Shown: piece by piece, positions 32,704 through 41,953 of the stretch | How the letters are laid out: each line of letters opens with the position of its first letter | Numbering within the stretch: the first letter of the stretch is position 1 | Assembly: GCF_030269305.1 (NCBI RefSeq) | Contig: NZ_BSTC01000007.1 | Span: 186,001-250,000 of the forward strand | DNA length: 64,000 nucleotides | Source of the DNA: Kineosporia sp. NBRC 101731 | Lineage (GTDB): Bacteria > Actinomycetota > Actinomycetes > Actinomycetales > Kineosporiaceae | Direction: 5' to 3' | Program-made: the position numbers and the translations under genes | Notes under the pieces: model-generated | Databases searched by the model: none | What the model was told of the DNA's origin: nothing | The model's input: only the letters and a program-made list of their open reading frames with translations

Positions 32704-34620
32704 GGTCAGGTCGTCGGTCCAGCCGTCCGCCCACAGCACGGTGGCGTCGTCGGCCGGGGTGGTGCCCGGAACCAGGACGGGCGGGCTCTGCGCGGGGTTG
32801 AGGGCGAGCGCCACGGTGTAACGAGAACCCTTGCGGGGCAGAGAAACCTGTGCCCAGGGGAGGTGGGTGAGGGGGTCGAACGGGGTGGCGTCCAGTGCCG
32901 TCGAGTCGCCGGTGGTGTCAAGGCCCTCCAGCACGACGAGCCGGGAGGGGCGGTCCGGCGCGACGGCCCAGCCCGAGAGTCGCAGCGTGGCCTGCCGTTC
33001 GGGATCATCGGGAGGGCCGGGATCATCGGGAGGGCCGGGATCGTCGAGCAGGCGCACGGTGCGCACCTCCCAGTCGCCGTGCACGAGCGAGGCGACGCTC
33101 AGCCGGGGGCCGGGCCGGACAGTGCCGGGCCGTCCGGCGCCGTGGTCGTGCGTCAGGGGATCGGGGTCGATCCACGACGCTCTCCAGGAGGACGATCCGT
33201 ATAGCGTTCCCCCGGGCAGGGTCTGGATGCGCCCACGGTCGAAACCGGTGCGCGAGGTGGGGTGGCCGTCACGGTCGACGAGCACCACCGACTGGTCGGG
33301 CAGGACCCGCTCGTCCGGGCGGGGGATCACCGGGCCGGTCGCCGTGGAGTAGGCCAGGCGGGCGTACCAGGGGGCGTCGGTGAGCAGATCGCCGGGCCGG
33401 GCGTGATCGGTGCCGTGGTTGACGACCCTCACGATGCCGTCGTGCCGGCGACCCGAGACCAGCCAGCCGGCGGCCGCGACGACGAATGCGGTGTCGTCCT
33501 TCTCGACGGGCAGCGGCTCTTCGGGGGTGGTCCAGGCCGGGTGGTCGGCGGGCAGGCTCAGGCCGAGAAAAGCCTTGGACGCCCCGTAGGGGGATGCCGG
33601 ACCGGAGGAGGTCTGGGCGATTCGGGGCCAGGGGGCGTGCCACCCCAGCGACAGCAGACCACGCTCGTCGGGTACGCCCGCCTCGACGAAGTGCCGGGCC
33701 ACGCCGGAGGCCGCCCGCCGCAGCAGCCCGGGCGAGCTGGACGGCACCCCGGCGCGAGCTCCCGCCCAGAACGGGGCGGCCGCGGCGAACCGGTAGGTGA
33801 GGCTTCGTCCCTGCAGCAGTGGTGACCCGTCCGCACCGACGAGACCAGCCGCGTCCTCAAGAAAGTGGTCGGCCCGCTGCACGTACGCCCCGCGCCGGGC
33901 ATCGGCGGCCGGATCACCGGCCGCCAGTTCGCTCCACAGCAGCGGGTACAGCTGAAGGGCCCAGCCGGCGTAGTGGTCGAACGCCCGCGTGGTGCCGTCC
34001 GACGACCAGCCGTGCTCCCGCACCAGCGAGTCGGTGAAGGCCAGGTCGGCACTCAGGTCGTCGGGCGACCACGGGGCGCCGACCGTTTTCAGGAACTGGT
34101 TGACGACGATGCGGAACCAGACCGAGTGGTCGGCCGGATACACCGCTCCGACCGCACCCGACAGCCAGTCCACGGTCTGCTCCCGGGTGCGGTCGGGAAG
34201 AACGTCCCACAGCCAGGGCCGGGTCAGGTGCAGCACCAGCGCGATCGACGCCGCCTCCACCTTGGCCTGGTCGTGCTCGTCCAGACGCACCCACCGCTGC
34301 GGCGAGGCCGGGTCCACCCCGGCGGCCAGCCCCTGCGCGTACTGGCCGAGGAAGCCGTGCGGGTCGGAACCGCACTCGCCGGCGATCCGGAATCCCGCGG
34401 CCAGGAAGGTGCGGGCGAACCCCTCGAGCAGGTCGACGCGATGCCCGTTGCGGCCCGCAGGCCCGGGCAGGTCGATCCCGGACCGGTCCGGGGTGAGGAA
34501 CGGCCGCACCGACAGCAGCATCTCGTCGGCCAGCAGGGCCCACGAGCGCCGGGTCCAGCCGGTGAAGGGGGACAGGTCGCGGTCTTCCAGCTGCTGCAAC
34601 CTCCTGGAGAGACTGTTCAC
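32686..34620 (-). CDS. DUF2264 family protein
   Basis: A 644-residue protein matching the DUF2264 family, which has an alpha/alpha-toroid-like first half and beta-rich second half. Recognisable parts are SPFTGWTRRSWALLADEML (about 16-34), DLLEGFARTFLAAGFRIAGE, WLWDVLPDRTREQTVDWL, NQFLKTVGAPWS, and FDHYAGWALQLYPLLW. Members often sit in sugar-use loci, and a glycoside-processing role is suspected but unproven. There is no signal peptide. I chose GTG 34620 with TTGGTC-type spacing rather than the longer open frame. The second half contains PPDDPGPPDDPE from an 18-bp repeat at 33001-33048. Confidence 0.8.
   Translation of the reverse strand: MNSLSRRLQQLEDRDLSPFTGWTRRSWALLADEMLLSVRPFLTPDRSGIDLPGPAGRNGHRVDLLEGFARTFLAAGFRIAGECGSDPHGFLGQYAQGLAAGVDPASPQRWVRLDEHDQAKVEAASIALVLHLTRPWLWDVLPDRTREQTVDWLSGAVGAVYPADHSVWFRIVVNQFLKTVGAPWSPDDLSADLAFTDSLVREHGWSSDGTTRAFDHYAGWALQLYPLLWSELAAGDPAADARRGAYVQRADHFLEDAAGLVGADGSPLLQGRSLTYRFAAAAPFWAGARAGVPSSSPGLLRRAASGVARHFVEAGVPDERGLLSLGWHAPWPRIAQTSSGPASPYGASKAFLGLSLPADHPAWTTPEEPLPVEKDDTAFVVAAAGWLVSGRRHDGIVRVVNHGTDHARPGDLLTDAPWYARLAYSTATGPVIPRPDERVLPDQSVVLVDRDGHPTSRTGFDRGRIQTLPGGTLYGSSSWRASWIDPDPLTHDHGAGRPGTVRPGPRLSVASLVHGDWEVRTVRLLDDPGPPDDPGPPDDPERQATLRLSGWAVAPDRPSRLVVLEGLDTTGDSTALDATPFDPLTHLPWAQVSLPRKGSRYTVALALNPAQSPPVLVPGTTPADDATVLWADGWTDDLTVPGYR
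33001..33048 (-). repeat. 18-bp in-frame repeats in the DUF2264 gene
   Basis: GGGATCATCGGGAGGGCC occurs twice in tandem plus a partial third copy (GGGATCGTCGAG), encoding a DDPGPP loop. Confidence 0.8.
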
Positions 34621-34670
34621 CGGTTCACGATAGATCCGCGAGGGTCCGTGGGACCGGATCTGTCGTGAAC

Positions 34671-34686
34671 CGGACCTTGGTCCGGC
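34671..34686. promoter_or_regulatory. DosR/DevR-like dyad upstream of the first PPOX gene
   Basis: CCGGACCTTGGTCCGG has GGAC and GTCC half-sites four bases apart, the same spacing as the mycobacterial DosR box (GGGACTWWAGTCCC). It lies about 75 bases before the PPOX gene and between it and the DUF2264 gene. The assignment depends on the DevS-like kinase nearby and needs testing. Confidence 0.4.
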
Positions 34687-34760
34687 GTGGCCGTGCCCGA
34701 CGACGGGACGACGGACCAAAGACCCTGGTGGGAGTTCTCCTGCGGGCGCAGGGTCGGAGC

Positions 34761-35246
34761 ATGGACAACCTGGCGGACGCCCTTGAGTCGGAACAGCCGC
34801 GGCCGACGAAGCCCCTGGACATCAGCAGCTGCTGGCAGCGGTTGCGCGGGGTCGAGGTCGGGCACCTGGCCGTCGTGGTCGACGGAAACCCCGAGATCTT
34901 TCCGGTGAACTTCGTCGTCGAGCGCGAGTCCGTGGTGTTCCGCACCGCCGAGGGGACCAAGCTGCGGGCGGTGACGCAGGGCCGGGTGGCCTTCGAGGTC
35001 GATGGCTACGACGCCGGGCCGGACGAGGCCTGGAGCGTCATCATCAAGGGCACGGCCTCCGAGATCAGAGAACTGGAAGACCTGGTCGACGCCGCCGGCC
35101 TGCCGCTGGCCCCCCTCAGCGGTACGCCGAAGACCCGGTTCGTCCGGATCGAGGTGGAGGAGATCACCGGCCGCCGGTTCCCGGTCGTCGACCCGGCCAT
35201 GTGGCGCAACCCGTTCACCCTCCGGCGCCGTTCCCCGCAGGACTGA
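34761..35246 (+). CDS. Pyridoxamine 5'-phosphate oxidase-fold protein (PPOX, copy 1)
   Basis: A 161-residue split-barrel flavoprotein of the Pyridox_ox_2 type. VGHLAVVVDGNPEIFPVNFVVE (about 33-54) and VVFRTAEGTKLRAV form the barrel core, and AWSVIIKGTASEI the flavin-side strand. It is clearly related to a second copy at 41317-41775. Such proteins bind FMN, F420 or haem, and in mycobacteria several belong to the hypoxia regulon. The substrate is unknown. The ATG follows GGTCGGAG. Confidence 0.82.
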   Translation: MDNLADALESEQPRPTKPLDISSCWQRLRGVEVGHLAVVVDGNPEIFPVNFVVERESVVFRTAEGTKLRAVTQGRVAFEVDGYDAGPDEAWSVIIKGTASEIRELEDLVDAAGLPLAPLSGTPKTRFVRIEVEEITGRRFPVVDPAMWRNPFTLRRRSPQD

Positions 35247-35394
35247 TCTGGATGGATCACGGCCCGGGCACGAAGGGCGGAGCGGTCCGACACTGAGATC
35301 CGGCGAGATCGTCAAGAGACGCCTGCGACAGGTGCGTGGCCCCTATCATGCTGGGGCCACCTCTCACGCTCGCAGAACTCTCTGGGGATCGCGC

Positions 35395-37128
35395 ATGAGC
35401 TCAGACCACCGCGATCCCGAGGCCGCCCGGGTCACGGCCGCGTCCCTCACGTTTCCCGACCTTCCGCGCCTCGAGCTGGACGAGCTGCTCGGTCAGCTCG
35501 TGGACCGGGCCAACGAGGTGATGGGAACCCAGGGGCGTCTGCGGGGCCTGTTGCGGGCGAACCAGTTGATCATCACCGACCTGGACCTCCCGTCGGTGCT
35601 GCGTCATGTCACCGAGGCCGCCCGCGACCTGATCGGAGCCCGGTATGCGGCTCTGGGGGTGATCGGTGACAGCGGTCTTCTCCAGGAGTTCGTGCACGTC
35701 GGGATGCCCGCCGAGGCCATCCCGGGGATCGGGCACCTGCCGGAGGGCAAGGGTCTGCTGGGTGCCCTGATCGAGAACCCCGAACCGATCCGGCTGGAGC
35801 ACATCGCCGACGACCCGCGTTCTTCCGGATTCCCGGCCGGGCACCCGCCGATGCACAGCTTTCTCGGCGTCCCCATCGAGATCCGGGGCGAGGTGTTCGG
35901 CAACCTGTACCTGACCGAGAGCACCCGGGGAGCCTTCAGCGCGGAGGACGAGCAACTCGCGCAGGCGCTGGCCGCCACGGCCGCCGTGGCGATCGAGAAC
36001 GCCCGCCTGTACGCGTCCGCGCACGTGCGCGGGGAGTGGCTACAGGCGTCTGCCGCGCTCACCCGTCATCTTCTCAGCCCCGATACCGACGACGCGGGAG
36101 CCCTGCACCTCGTGGCCCAGAGCAGCCGAGAGGTCTCCGGTGCCGACCTCGTCGTTCTCGCTCTGCCCGAGGCCGACCGGGAGTCCCTGTTCATCGAGGT
36201 CGCCGTGGGCGAGGGCACGCAGGGGCTCCAGGGCTGGCCGCTCGCCCTGGACAACACCATCAGCGGGCGTGTCTTCGTGACCAAGGAGCCGCTGCGCCTG
36301 CGTGACCCCGGCGAGGCGGGCTTCGTTCTGCCGACCCCGCCGGGGAAGGAGATCGGCCCCGTGATGGCGGTGCCGCTCCTGGGGTCAACCGGAGTTCTCG
36401 GCGTGCTGTCGGCATTCAAACAGGCTGGAAAAAGAGAGTTCTCGGCGGAAGACCTGACCTCGGCGAGTGGTTTCGCCAATCAGGCCGCCGTAGCCATCGA
36501 GCTCGCCGAGGCCCGGGCCGAACAGCACCGGGCGGCCATGCTGGACGAGCGGGCCCGGATCGCGGCCGACCTGCACGACCATGTGATCCAGCGGCTCTTC
36601 GGGGCCGGGTTGTCCCTGCAGTCGCTGGTTCCGCGTGATCTGCCGGCCCCGGCCGGCGACCGCATCGCCGGGGTGATCGACGAGCTGGACAAGAGCATCT
36701 CGCAGATCCGGACCACCATCTTCCAGCTCCAGCGCACCCCGGGCAGCGTCCAGGGTCCACGCGCCCGGCTCCTGGACGTCGTGGCCGAGAGCGGGGCCGC
36801 GCTCGGGTTCGAGCCCGGGCTGCGCTTCTCGGGCCTGCTCGACGCCCTGCGCGGTGCCGTCGTCGACGATCTGGTCGCCGTCGTGCGCGAAGGGCTGAGC
36901 AATGTCGCCCGTCATGCCCGTGCGCGCCAGGTCGAGATCGAGGTCACGGTGGCATCGGGCCGGCTGACACTCCGGATCGAGGACGACGGTGTCGGCCTGC
37001 GCGGTGAGCACGTCGGCAGTGGCCTGGTGAACCTGCGCGAGCGCGCCGAACGCCACGGCGGGCAGGTGTCGCTGCAGGCCGCCGGCACCCTGGGCGTGAC
37101 CTTGCTCTGGACCGTGTCCGTCTCCTGA
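35395..37128 (+). CDS. DevS/DosT-like GAF histidine kinase
   Basis: A 577-residue cytoplasmic kinase with the DevS layout: GAF-A (about 60-205), GAF-B (about 225-370), dimerisation helix with LDERARIAADLHDHVIQ and an HATPase domain (VREGLSNVARHARA, IEDDGVGL). The phospho-histidine is His394. In GAF-A, FPAGHPPMHSFLGVP places His150 where DevS/DosT have the haem-ligating histidine (His149 in DevS). It is therefore likely to sense oxygen, NO or redox state. No response regulator gene is adjacent. The neighbours (PPOX, Usp, phosphoketolase) fit a hypoxia response. Confidence 0.88.
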   Translation: MSSDHRDPEAARVTAASLTFPDLPRLELDELLGQLVDRANEVMGTQGRLRGLLRANQLIITDLDLPSVLRHVTEAARDLIGARYAALGVIGDSGLLQEFVHVGMPAEAIPGIGHLPEGKGLLGALIENPEPIRLEHIADDPRSSGFPAGHPPMHSFLGVPIEIRGEVFGNLYLTESTRGAFSAEDEQLAQALAATAAVAIENARLYASAHVRGEWLQASAALTRHLLSPDTDDAGALHLVAQSSREVSGADLVVLALPEADRESLFIEVAVGEGTQGLQGWPLALDNTISGRVFVTKEPLRLRDPGEAGFVLPTPPGKEIGPVMAVPLLGSTGVLGVLSAFKQAGKREFSAEDLTSASGFANQAAVAIELAEARAEQHRAAMLDERARIAADLHDHVIQRLFGAGLSLQSLVPRDLPAPAGDRIAGVIDELDKSISQIRTTIFQLQRTPGSVQGPRARLLDVVAESGAALGFEPGLRFSGLLDALRGAVVDDLVAVVREGLSNVARHARARQVEIEVTVASGRLTLRIEDDGVGLRGEHVGSGLVNLRERAERHGGQVSLQAAGTLGVTLLWTVSVS

Positions 37129-37148
37129 GGCTCCTGAGGCTCCTGAGG
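37122..37148 (+). repeat. Three 9-bp CTCCTGAGG repeats over the kinase stop codon
   Basis: Perfect tandem copies start at 37122, 37131 and 37140. The TGA of the kinase lies in the first, so each copy offers another stop in the same frame. Confidence 0.8.
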
Positions 37149-37312
37149 AAAGGTCGGGAGCGGGGCCCGCGGCGCGAAAGAAGGGACGTTCGCCTCTGCT
37201 GCCACGAGTCCCCGCCCCAGAACCTGGGACCGGCAGGCGAGCGGTTCCTGGACGGAGACGGTGAAGCATCCACCGCCCGGCCCCGGGTCGTGACCGGGAT
37301 GACGAGGTGGCC

Positions 37313-37783
37313 ATGTCCAGACAGAGCAGCGTGGTGGTGGGCTGGGACGGGCGGCCACAGTCCGGGCACGTGCTCGAGGTCGCCGCGGACGAGGCCTCCC
37401 GTCAGGGACTGCGGCTGGCGATCGTCACCCTCGTGCCCTCACCAGATCCGACGGACCCGGCAGACCCGACGGGCCCCGAACCGCGGTGGCCCGGGCAGGA
37501 GGCCGTGGACGCCTGTGACCAGGCCCGCCGGGCCCTGGCCCAGGCCCGGTCGATGCTGGCGCAGACCTACGCAGACCTCGAGGTCTCGACCCACTACCTG
37601 CACCGCGCCTATGTCCACGACGATGTCGAGCCGTTCGCCTCCGCGCGCCTGCTGGTGGTGGGTGAGTATCCCGGCCCGGCGCCCGGGCGCTCATCCGCCC
37701 CGTTGATCGACTGCCTGGTCAGGGCGACGGGTTGCCAGGTCGTCCGGGTCCGGCCGGCATCCGACCGCTCCCGCGCGGGCTGA
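37313..37783 (+). CDS. Universal-stress-protein-like protein (diverged)
   Basis: A 156-residue protein. The first strand and helix (VVVGWDGRPQSGHVLEVAADEASRQGLRLAIVTLVPS) match the Usp fold, where the early aspartate contacts ATP. The C-terminal ATP-binding G-2X-G-9X-G-S/T motif is not clear (LLVVGEYPGPAPGRSSAPL), so nucleotide binding is doubtful. A 9-bp repeat adds DPTDPADPTGPEP after the first strand. The start could also be GTG 37307. Usp proteins often belong to DosR-type regulons, which fits the preceding kinase. Confidence 0.65.
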   Translation: MSRQSSVVVGWDGRPQSGHVLEVAADEASRQGLRLAIVTLVPSPDPTDPADPTGPEPRWPGQEAVDACDQARRALAQARSMLAQTYADLEVSTHYLHRAYVHDDVEPFASARLLVVGEYPGPAPGRSSAPLIDCLVRATGCQVVRVRPASDRSRAG

Positions 37784-37965
37784 GGCTGTCGGTCGGTCGG
37801 TCGGGCCGGCCGGCGAACCAGGCCACGCCGGTGCAGTGATTCGGGACGTTCGGCGGTGTCGCCGGGGACCTGTGCGGAGGAGGGTGGGACCCGTCCGCGA
37901 TCAGGCAACCCGGGCAGTGTGGCCCGGCCCTGCTGATGCGACCCACGAGTTCGAGGAGCAGCGAC

Positions 37966-40389
37966 GTGAGCCTCATCGACGTGAACCGCCGACCAGGAAA
38001 CGATCTGGTGGAACGCCTCGCCCGTCCGGCCCCGGAGGAGGTCCGGGAGCTGGATGCCTGGTGGCGGGCGAACAACTACCTGACCGTCGGGCAGATCTAC
38101 CTGATGGCCAATCCCCTGCTGCGTGAACCGCTGCGGCCCGAGCACATCAAGCCGCGGCTGCTCGGGCACTGGGGCACCAGTCCCGGTCTGTCGTTCATCT
38201 ACGCCCATGCCTCCCGGCTGATCCGTCACACCGGTCAGGAGATGCTCTACCTGGCCGGTCCGGGACACGGCGGGCCGGCCCTGGTCGCGGCGGGATACCT
38301 GGAAGGCACCTACTCCCAGACCTATCCGCGGATCGGTCAGGACGCCGACGGCCTGCACCGGCTGTTCCGTCAGTTCTCGGCCCCCGGCGGCATCCCCAGC
38401 CATGTCTCGGTGACGACCCCCGGATCCATTCACGAGGGTGGCGAGCTCGGCTACGTGCTGGTGCACGCGTTCGGGGCGGTGATGGACAACCCCGACCTCA
38501 TCGCCCTGGCGGTCGTGGGTGACGGCGAGGCCGAGACCGGACCGCTGGAGGGAGCCTGGAAGGGCATTTCCTTCCTGAACCCGGCCCGCGACGGCGCCGT
38601 GCTGCCGATCCTGCACCTGAACGGAGCGAAGATCTCCGGTCCGACCGTGCTGGGCCGTAAGGACCCGGCCGAGGTGCGCTCACTCCTGCAGGGTCACGGC
38701 TACGAGGTGATCGAGGTCGAGGGCTCCGACCTCCCCGGTATGCATGACCGGTTCGCCGAGGCCCTGGCCCGGGCCTGGGCGAGCATCCGGGGCATCCAGG
38801 CGGCGGCCCGGGAAGGTTCCTGGGACGGCGTGCGTCCCCACTGGCCCCTCATCGTCCTGCGGACGCCGAAGGGCTGGACCGGTCCGGACGTCGTCGACGG
38901 CGTCCAGATCCAGGGGACGTACCGCTCCCACCAGGTGCCGTTGTCCGGTGTCCGGGACAATCCCGAGCACCTGGCCCTGCTGGAGACCTGGTTGCGTTCC
39001 TACCGGCCGCAGGAGCTCTTCGACGACGACGGCGCGCCGACCGAGCTGGTCCGGCGGGCCAACCCGGAGGGCGACCTGCGGATGAGCGCCACCCCGCACG
39101 CCAACGGCGGCCTGCTCACGCAAGACCTCGATCTGCCGGACTTCCGTGCCTTCGCCGTCGATGTCCCGTCGCCGGCCAGCGTGTACCTGGAGTCGACCCG
39201 GAAGTTCGGGGAGATGATGCGGGAGATCTACCGGGACAACCCCGACCGCTTCCGGTTGTTCTGCCCGGACGAGACGAACTCCAACCGGCTCGGCGCGGTC
39301 TTCGAGGTCAGCGACCGCGCGTTCGCCGAACGCACCACGCCGTACGACGTCTCGCTGTCCGTGGACGGGCGGGTGATGGAGGTCCTGTCCGAGCACAACT
39401 GCCACGGCTGGCTGGAGGCCTACACCCTCACCGGCCGGCACGGCGTCTTCGCCTCCTACGAGGCGTTCGCCATGGTGAGTGCCTCCCAGACGATCCAGCA
39501 CAGCAAGTGGCTGGAGGAAGCGGCCGCCCTGCCCTGGCGAGCGCCGGTACCCAGCCTGAACATCCTGCTCACCTCGACGGCCTGGCGCAACGATCACAAC
39601 GGTTTCAGCCACCAGGGTCCGGGGCTCATCCAGAACGTCATCACCTCCCGCGGCAATGTCGCCCGGGTCTATCTGCCGCCGGACGCCAACTGTCTGCTCT
39701 CGGTCGCCGATCACTGTCTGCGCTCGCGCTCGTACGTCAACCTGATCGTCATCGACAAGCAGCCGCAGCTGCAGTACCTGACGATGGACGAGGCGATCGA
39801 GCACTGCACCCGCGGCGCGGGCGTCTGGTCGTGGGCCGGTACCGACGACGGCCGCGCCGACCCGGACATCGTCCTGGCCTGCGCCGGTGATGTCGTGACC
39901 ATGGAAACGGTAGCTGCCGCAGCTATTCTGAGAGAGAAGCTGCCGCACCTGCGCACCCGGGTGGTGAACGTCGTGGACCTGATGACGCTGGCCCGGCGCC
40001 GGGACCATCCGCACGGTATGGACGAGACCCTGTTCAAGGAGCTGTTCACCGATCATGTGGACGTCGTGTTCGCCTTCCACGGGTATCCCGGTGCGATTCA
40101 TCAGCTGGTGCACGGGCGCCCGGACGCGGACCGGTTCCGGGTGCGCGGTTTCATCGACGAGGGAACGACCACGACGCCCTTCGACATGGTCGTGCGCAAC
40201 CGGGTCTCGCGTTATCACCTGGTGATGGACGCACTGAACAACGCCCGGCGCACACCGCCGGGGGCCAGCGAGCTGAAGGCCTGGTGTCAGGCCCGGCTGG
40301 ACGAGCACGCGGACTACGTGGTCGAGCACCTGGAAGACCTGCCCGAGGTCCGGAACTGGACCCTGGACAGCCGGATCACGGAAGGCTGA
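37966..40389 (+). CDS. xfp: Xylulose-5-phosphate/fructose-6-phosphate phosphoketolase
   Basis: An 807-residue thiamine-diphosphate enzyme of normal length. Typical regions include LGHWGTSPGLSFIYAH, the substrate loop GPGHGGPA, the ThDP/magnesium motif GDGEAETGPLEGAW, and NGFSHQGPG. It splits xylulose-5-P or fructose-6-P with phosphate to acetyl-phosphate plus a triose or tetrose phosphate. This gives ATP (via acetate kinase, not here) without oxidation. GTG 37966 follows GAGGAG. It lies within the low-oxygen set next to the DevS-like kinase and ahead of adhE, which could use acetyl-CoA made from its product. Confidence 0.95.
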   Translation: MSLIDVNRRPGNDLVERLARPAPEEVRELDAWWRANNYLTVGQIYLMANPLLREPLRPEHIKPRLLGHWGTSPGLSFIYAHASRLIRHTGQEMLYLAGPGHGGPALVAAGYLEGTYSQTYPRIGQDADGLHRLFRQFSAPGGIPSHVSVTTPGSIHEGGELGYVLVHAFGAVMDNPDLIALAVVGDGEAETGPLEGAWKGISFLNPARDGAVLPILHLNGAKISGPTVLGRKDPAEVRSLLQGHGYEVIEVEGSDLPGMHDRFAEALARAWASIRGIQAAAREGSWDGVRPHWPLIVLRTPKGWTGPDVVDGVQIQGTYRSHQVPLSGVRDNPEHLALLETWLRSYRPQELFDDDGAPTELVRRANPEGDLRMSATPHANGGLLTQDLDLPDFRAFAVDVPSPASVYLESTRKFGEMMREIYRDNPDRFRLFCPDETNSNRLGAVFEVSDRAFAERTTPYDVSLSVDGRVMEVLSEHNCHGWLEAYTLTGRHGVFASYEAFAMVSASQTIQHSKWLEEAAALPWRAPVPSLNILLTSTAWRNDHNGFSHQGPGLIQNVITSRGNVARVYLPPDANCLLSVADHCLRSRSYVNLIVIDKQPQLQYLTMDEAIEHCTRGAGVWSWAGTDDGRADPDIVLACAGDVVTMETVAAAAILREKLPHLRTRVVNVVDLMTLARRRDHPHGMDETLFKELFTDHVDVVFAFHGYPGAIHQLVHGRPDADRFRVRGFIDEGTTTTPFDMVVRNRVSRYHLVMDALNNARRTPPGASELKAWCQARLDEHADYVVEHLEDLPEVRNWTLDSRITEG

Positions 40390-40516
40390 GCCCGCCGGCA
40401 GGAGGCCGGTCCGCGGCGCTGAACCCGTGGGCCGGACCCCTGCCGGGGGAGCATTCCCCGGAAAGGCTATGGCCCGGACGGCCCGGACAGTTCGGATGGT
40501 CGTCCGGACAGACGAA

Positions 40517-40545
40517 AGCGGTGGGTGACGAGGTCACCCACCGCT
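40517..40545. terminator. Bidirectional terminator between phosphoketolase and DoxX genes
   Basis: AGCGGTGGGTGAC and GTCACCCACCGCT form a perfect 13-bp stem with a GAG loop, between two converging genes. Confidence 0.85.
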
Positions 40546-40572
40546 GCCCGGGAGCCGTTCCGTCCTCTTCCG

Positions 40573-41187
40573 TCATCGCAGCCAGGGGTAGCGTTCGACG
40601 AGGGGAAGGGCGTTCCAGATCCGGCCCAGACCCCAGGTGTTCCCCGCGTAGGTGAGGGCGCTGATGATGAGGACGAGCGCGAAAATGATGTGGTAGTCGA
40701 TGAGCGGGTTGGTGGACATGCTGGGCGCGCCGCCACTGGTGTGCTGGGCCAGTGGCCATTCGGCGGCCCACATCATGAGCATCATGATGGTGCCGCTGGT
40801 CGCGGCGATCCGCAGGGCCACCCCGGCGATCACGGCGATCCCGACACCGGCGAGACCGATCATGAACGCCCAGTCCGCCCAGGTGGCGCCGGCCCAGTCG
40901 CGGAACATCGACTGGAACGGGCCGACCTCGACGTTGGACAGGAAACCCCGGGTCGGTGAGCCGCCGTCGATCCAGGCCTTGGCGCCCGGGGTGGCGTAGT
41001 GCCATCCGAAGGTCTTGTCCAGGAACGCCCAGAGGAAGACGAATCCGGTGGCGATGCGGGTGACGGCCAGGACGGGGGCCGCGCGGGTGGTCATCACGGC
41101 GCCGTGCGCGGGGGCGGTGCGGGCGGCCTCCGGCGGAGGCAGCTGGTGATTGTCGTTCGCCGGGCGGGTGCTGAAGTGCAGAGCCAT
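40573..41187 (-). CDS. DoxX-family membrane protein
   Basis: A 204-residue membrane protein with four helices: VLAVTRIATGFVFLWAFLDK, WAFMIGLAGVGIAVIAGVAL, SGTIMMLMMWAAEW, and YHIIFALVLIISALTYAG. The long loop FGWHYATPGAKAWIDGGSPTRGFL is typical of actinobacterial DoxX proteins related to the DoxD subunit of thiosulfate:quinone oxidoreductase. The ATG follows GAGGAG. It may work with quinones or thiols in membrane redox defence. It ends at a terminator shared with the phosphoketolase gene. Confidence 0.85.
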   Translation of the reverse strand: MALHFSTRPANDNHQLPPPEAARTAPAHGAVMTTRAAPVLAVTRIATGFVFLWAFLDKTFGWHYATPGAKAWIDGGSPTRGFLSNVEVGPFQSMFRDWAGATWADWAFMIGLAGVGIAVIAGVALRIAATSGTIMMLMMWAAEWPLAQHTSGGAPSMSTNPLIDYHIIFALVLIISALTYAGNTWGLGRIWNALPLVERYPWLR

Positions 41188-41316
41188 GATCGTCTCCTCG
41201 ATCGAAGAAACCGGCTGACGAAATGAGACTTTCAGGTCACTCGACGGACCGGAGCGGCCGGTGGGCACCCGTTCGCGGGACGAAGGTCACCGATGCCGCC
41301 GCCGGGCCCGGCCGGA

Positions 41317-41775
41317 TCACTCCCGCGGGACCCGCCGGGAACCCGTCAGGGGGCCCTTCCAGATGTCGGACCCGATCGTGACGAACCGGCGTCCGCTGAT
41401 CTCGTCGGGCACGATCCGCAGGAACCGGTTCTTCGGTGCGCCGTGCAGCGGGTTCAGCGGGAGGTCGTCCACGGCCAGGAGCTCGTCGAGGTGCACCAGT
41501 TCCTCGGCCCGGCCCCGCAGCACCACACTCCAGGCCTGACCGGTGCCGGGAGCAAAGCCGTCGGCCTCGAAGGCGACGTCGCCCCCGAGCGCCGCGGAGA
41601 GCTTCGTCCCGTCCGCGGTGCGGACCAGGACACAGCCGTGGTCCACCGCGTAGTTGATGGGGAAGATGTCGGGCCGGCCGGCCACGACCACGGCCAGCCG
41701 CCCGAGGTCGCTCGAGCGCAGGTACTCCCAGCAACTGCTCGGGGAGAGATGTTCGGGGGCCGGCGAGCTCGTCAT
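41317..41775 (-). CDS. Pyridoxamine 5'-phosphate oxidase-fold protein (PPOX, copy 2)
   Basis: A 152-residue paralogue of the protein at 34761. The shared blocks are LGRLAVVVAGRPDIFPINYAV, VLVRTADGTKLSAAL, AWSVVLRGRAEELVHLDEL and DEISGRRFVTIG. The cofactor is not certain. It is upstream of DoxX in the same direction with 129 bases between them. The two PPOX copies bracket the kinase, Usp and phosphoketolase genes, which suggests an old duplication with the set between them. Confidence 0.82.
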   Translation of the reverse strand: MTSSPAPEHLSPSSCWEYLRSSDLGRLAVVVAGRPDIFPINYAVDHGCVLVRTADGTKLSAALGGDVAFEADGFAPGTGQAWSVVLRGRAEELVHLDELLAVDDLPLNPLHGAPKNRFLRIVPDEISGRRFVTIGSDIWKGPLTGSRRVPRE

Positions 41776-41953
41776 GGGTTCACGGTCCCCCCGGGCCGGA
41801 CGTCGTGTCAGAGGCGTAGGTCCCAGGACCGCCGCCCGGCACATCCCTTGAGGTCCGTTGACCCTACGAAAAGTCTCTATTAACGCAAAACGTCTATGCT
41901 GGTCACGGCGCGTCACCGCACGGGCGGTGGCCTCATCGACCGGGGGTTGATCG

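Noticed and set aside
41858-41883. TTGACC and TATTAA upstream of the TIR gene as a promoter
   Set aside because: The spacer is only 14 bases, too short for a normal sigma-70-type promoter.
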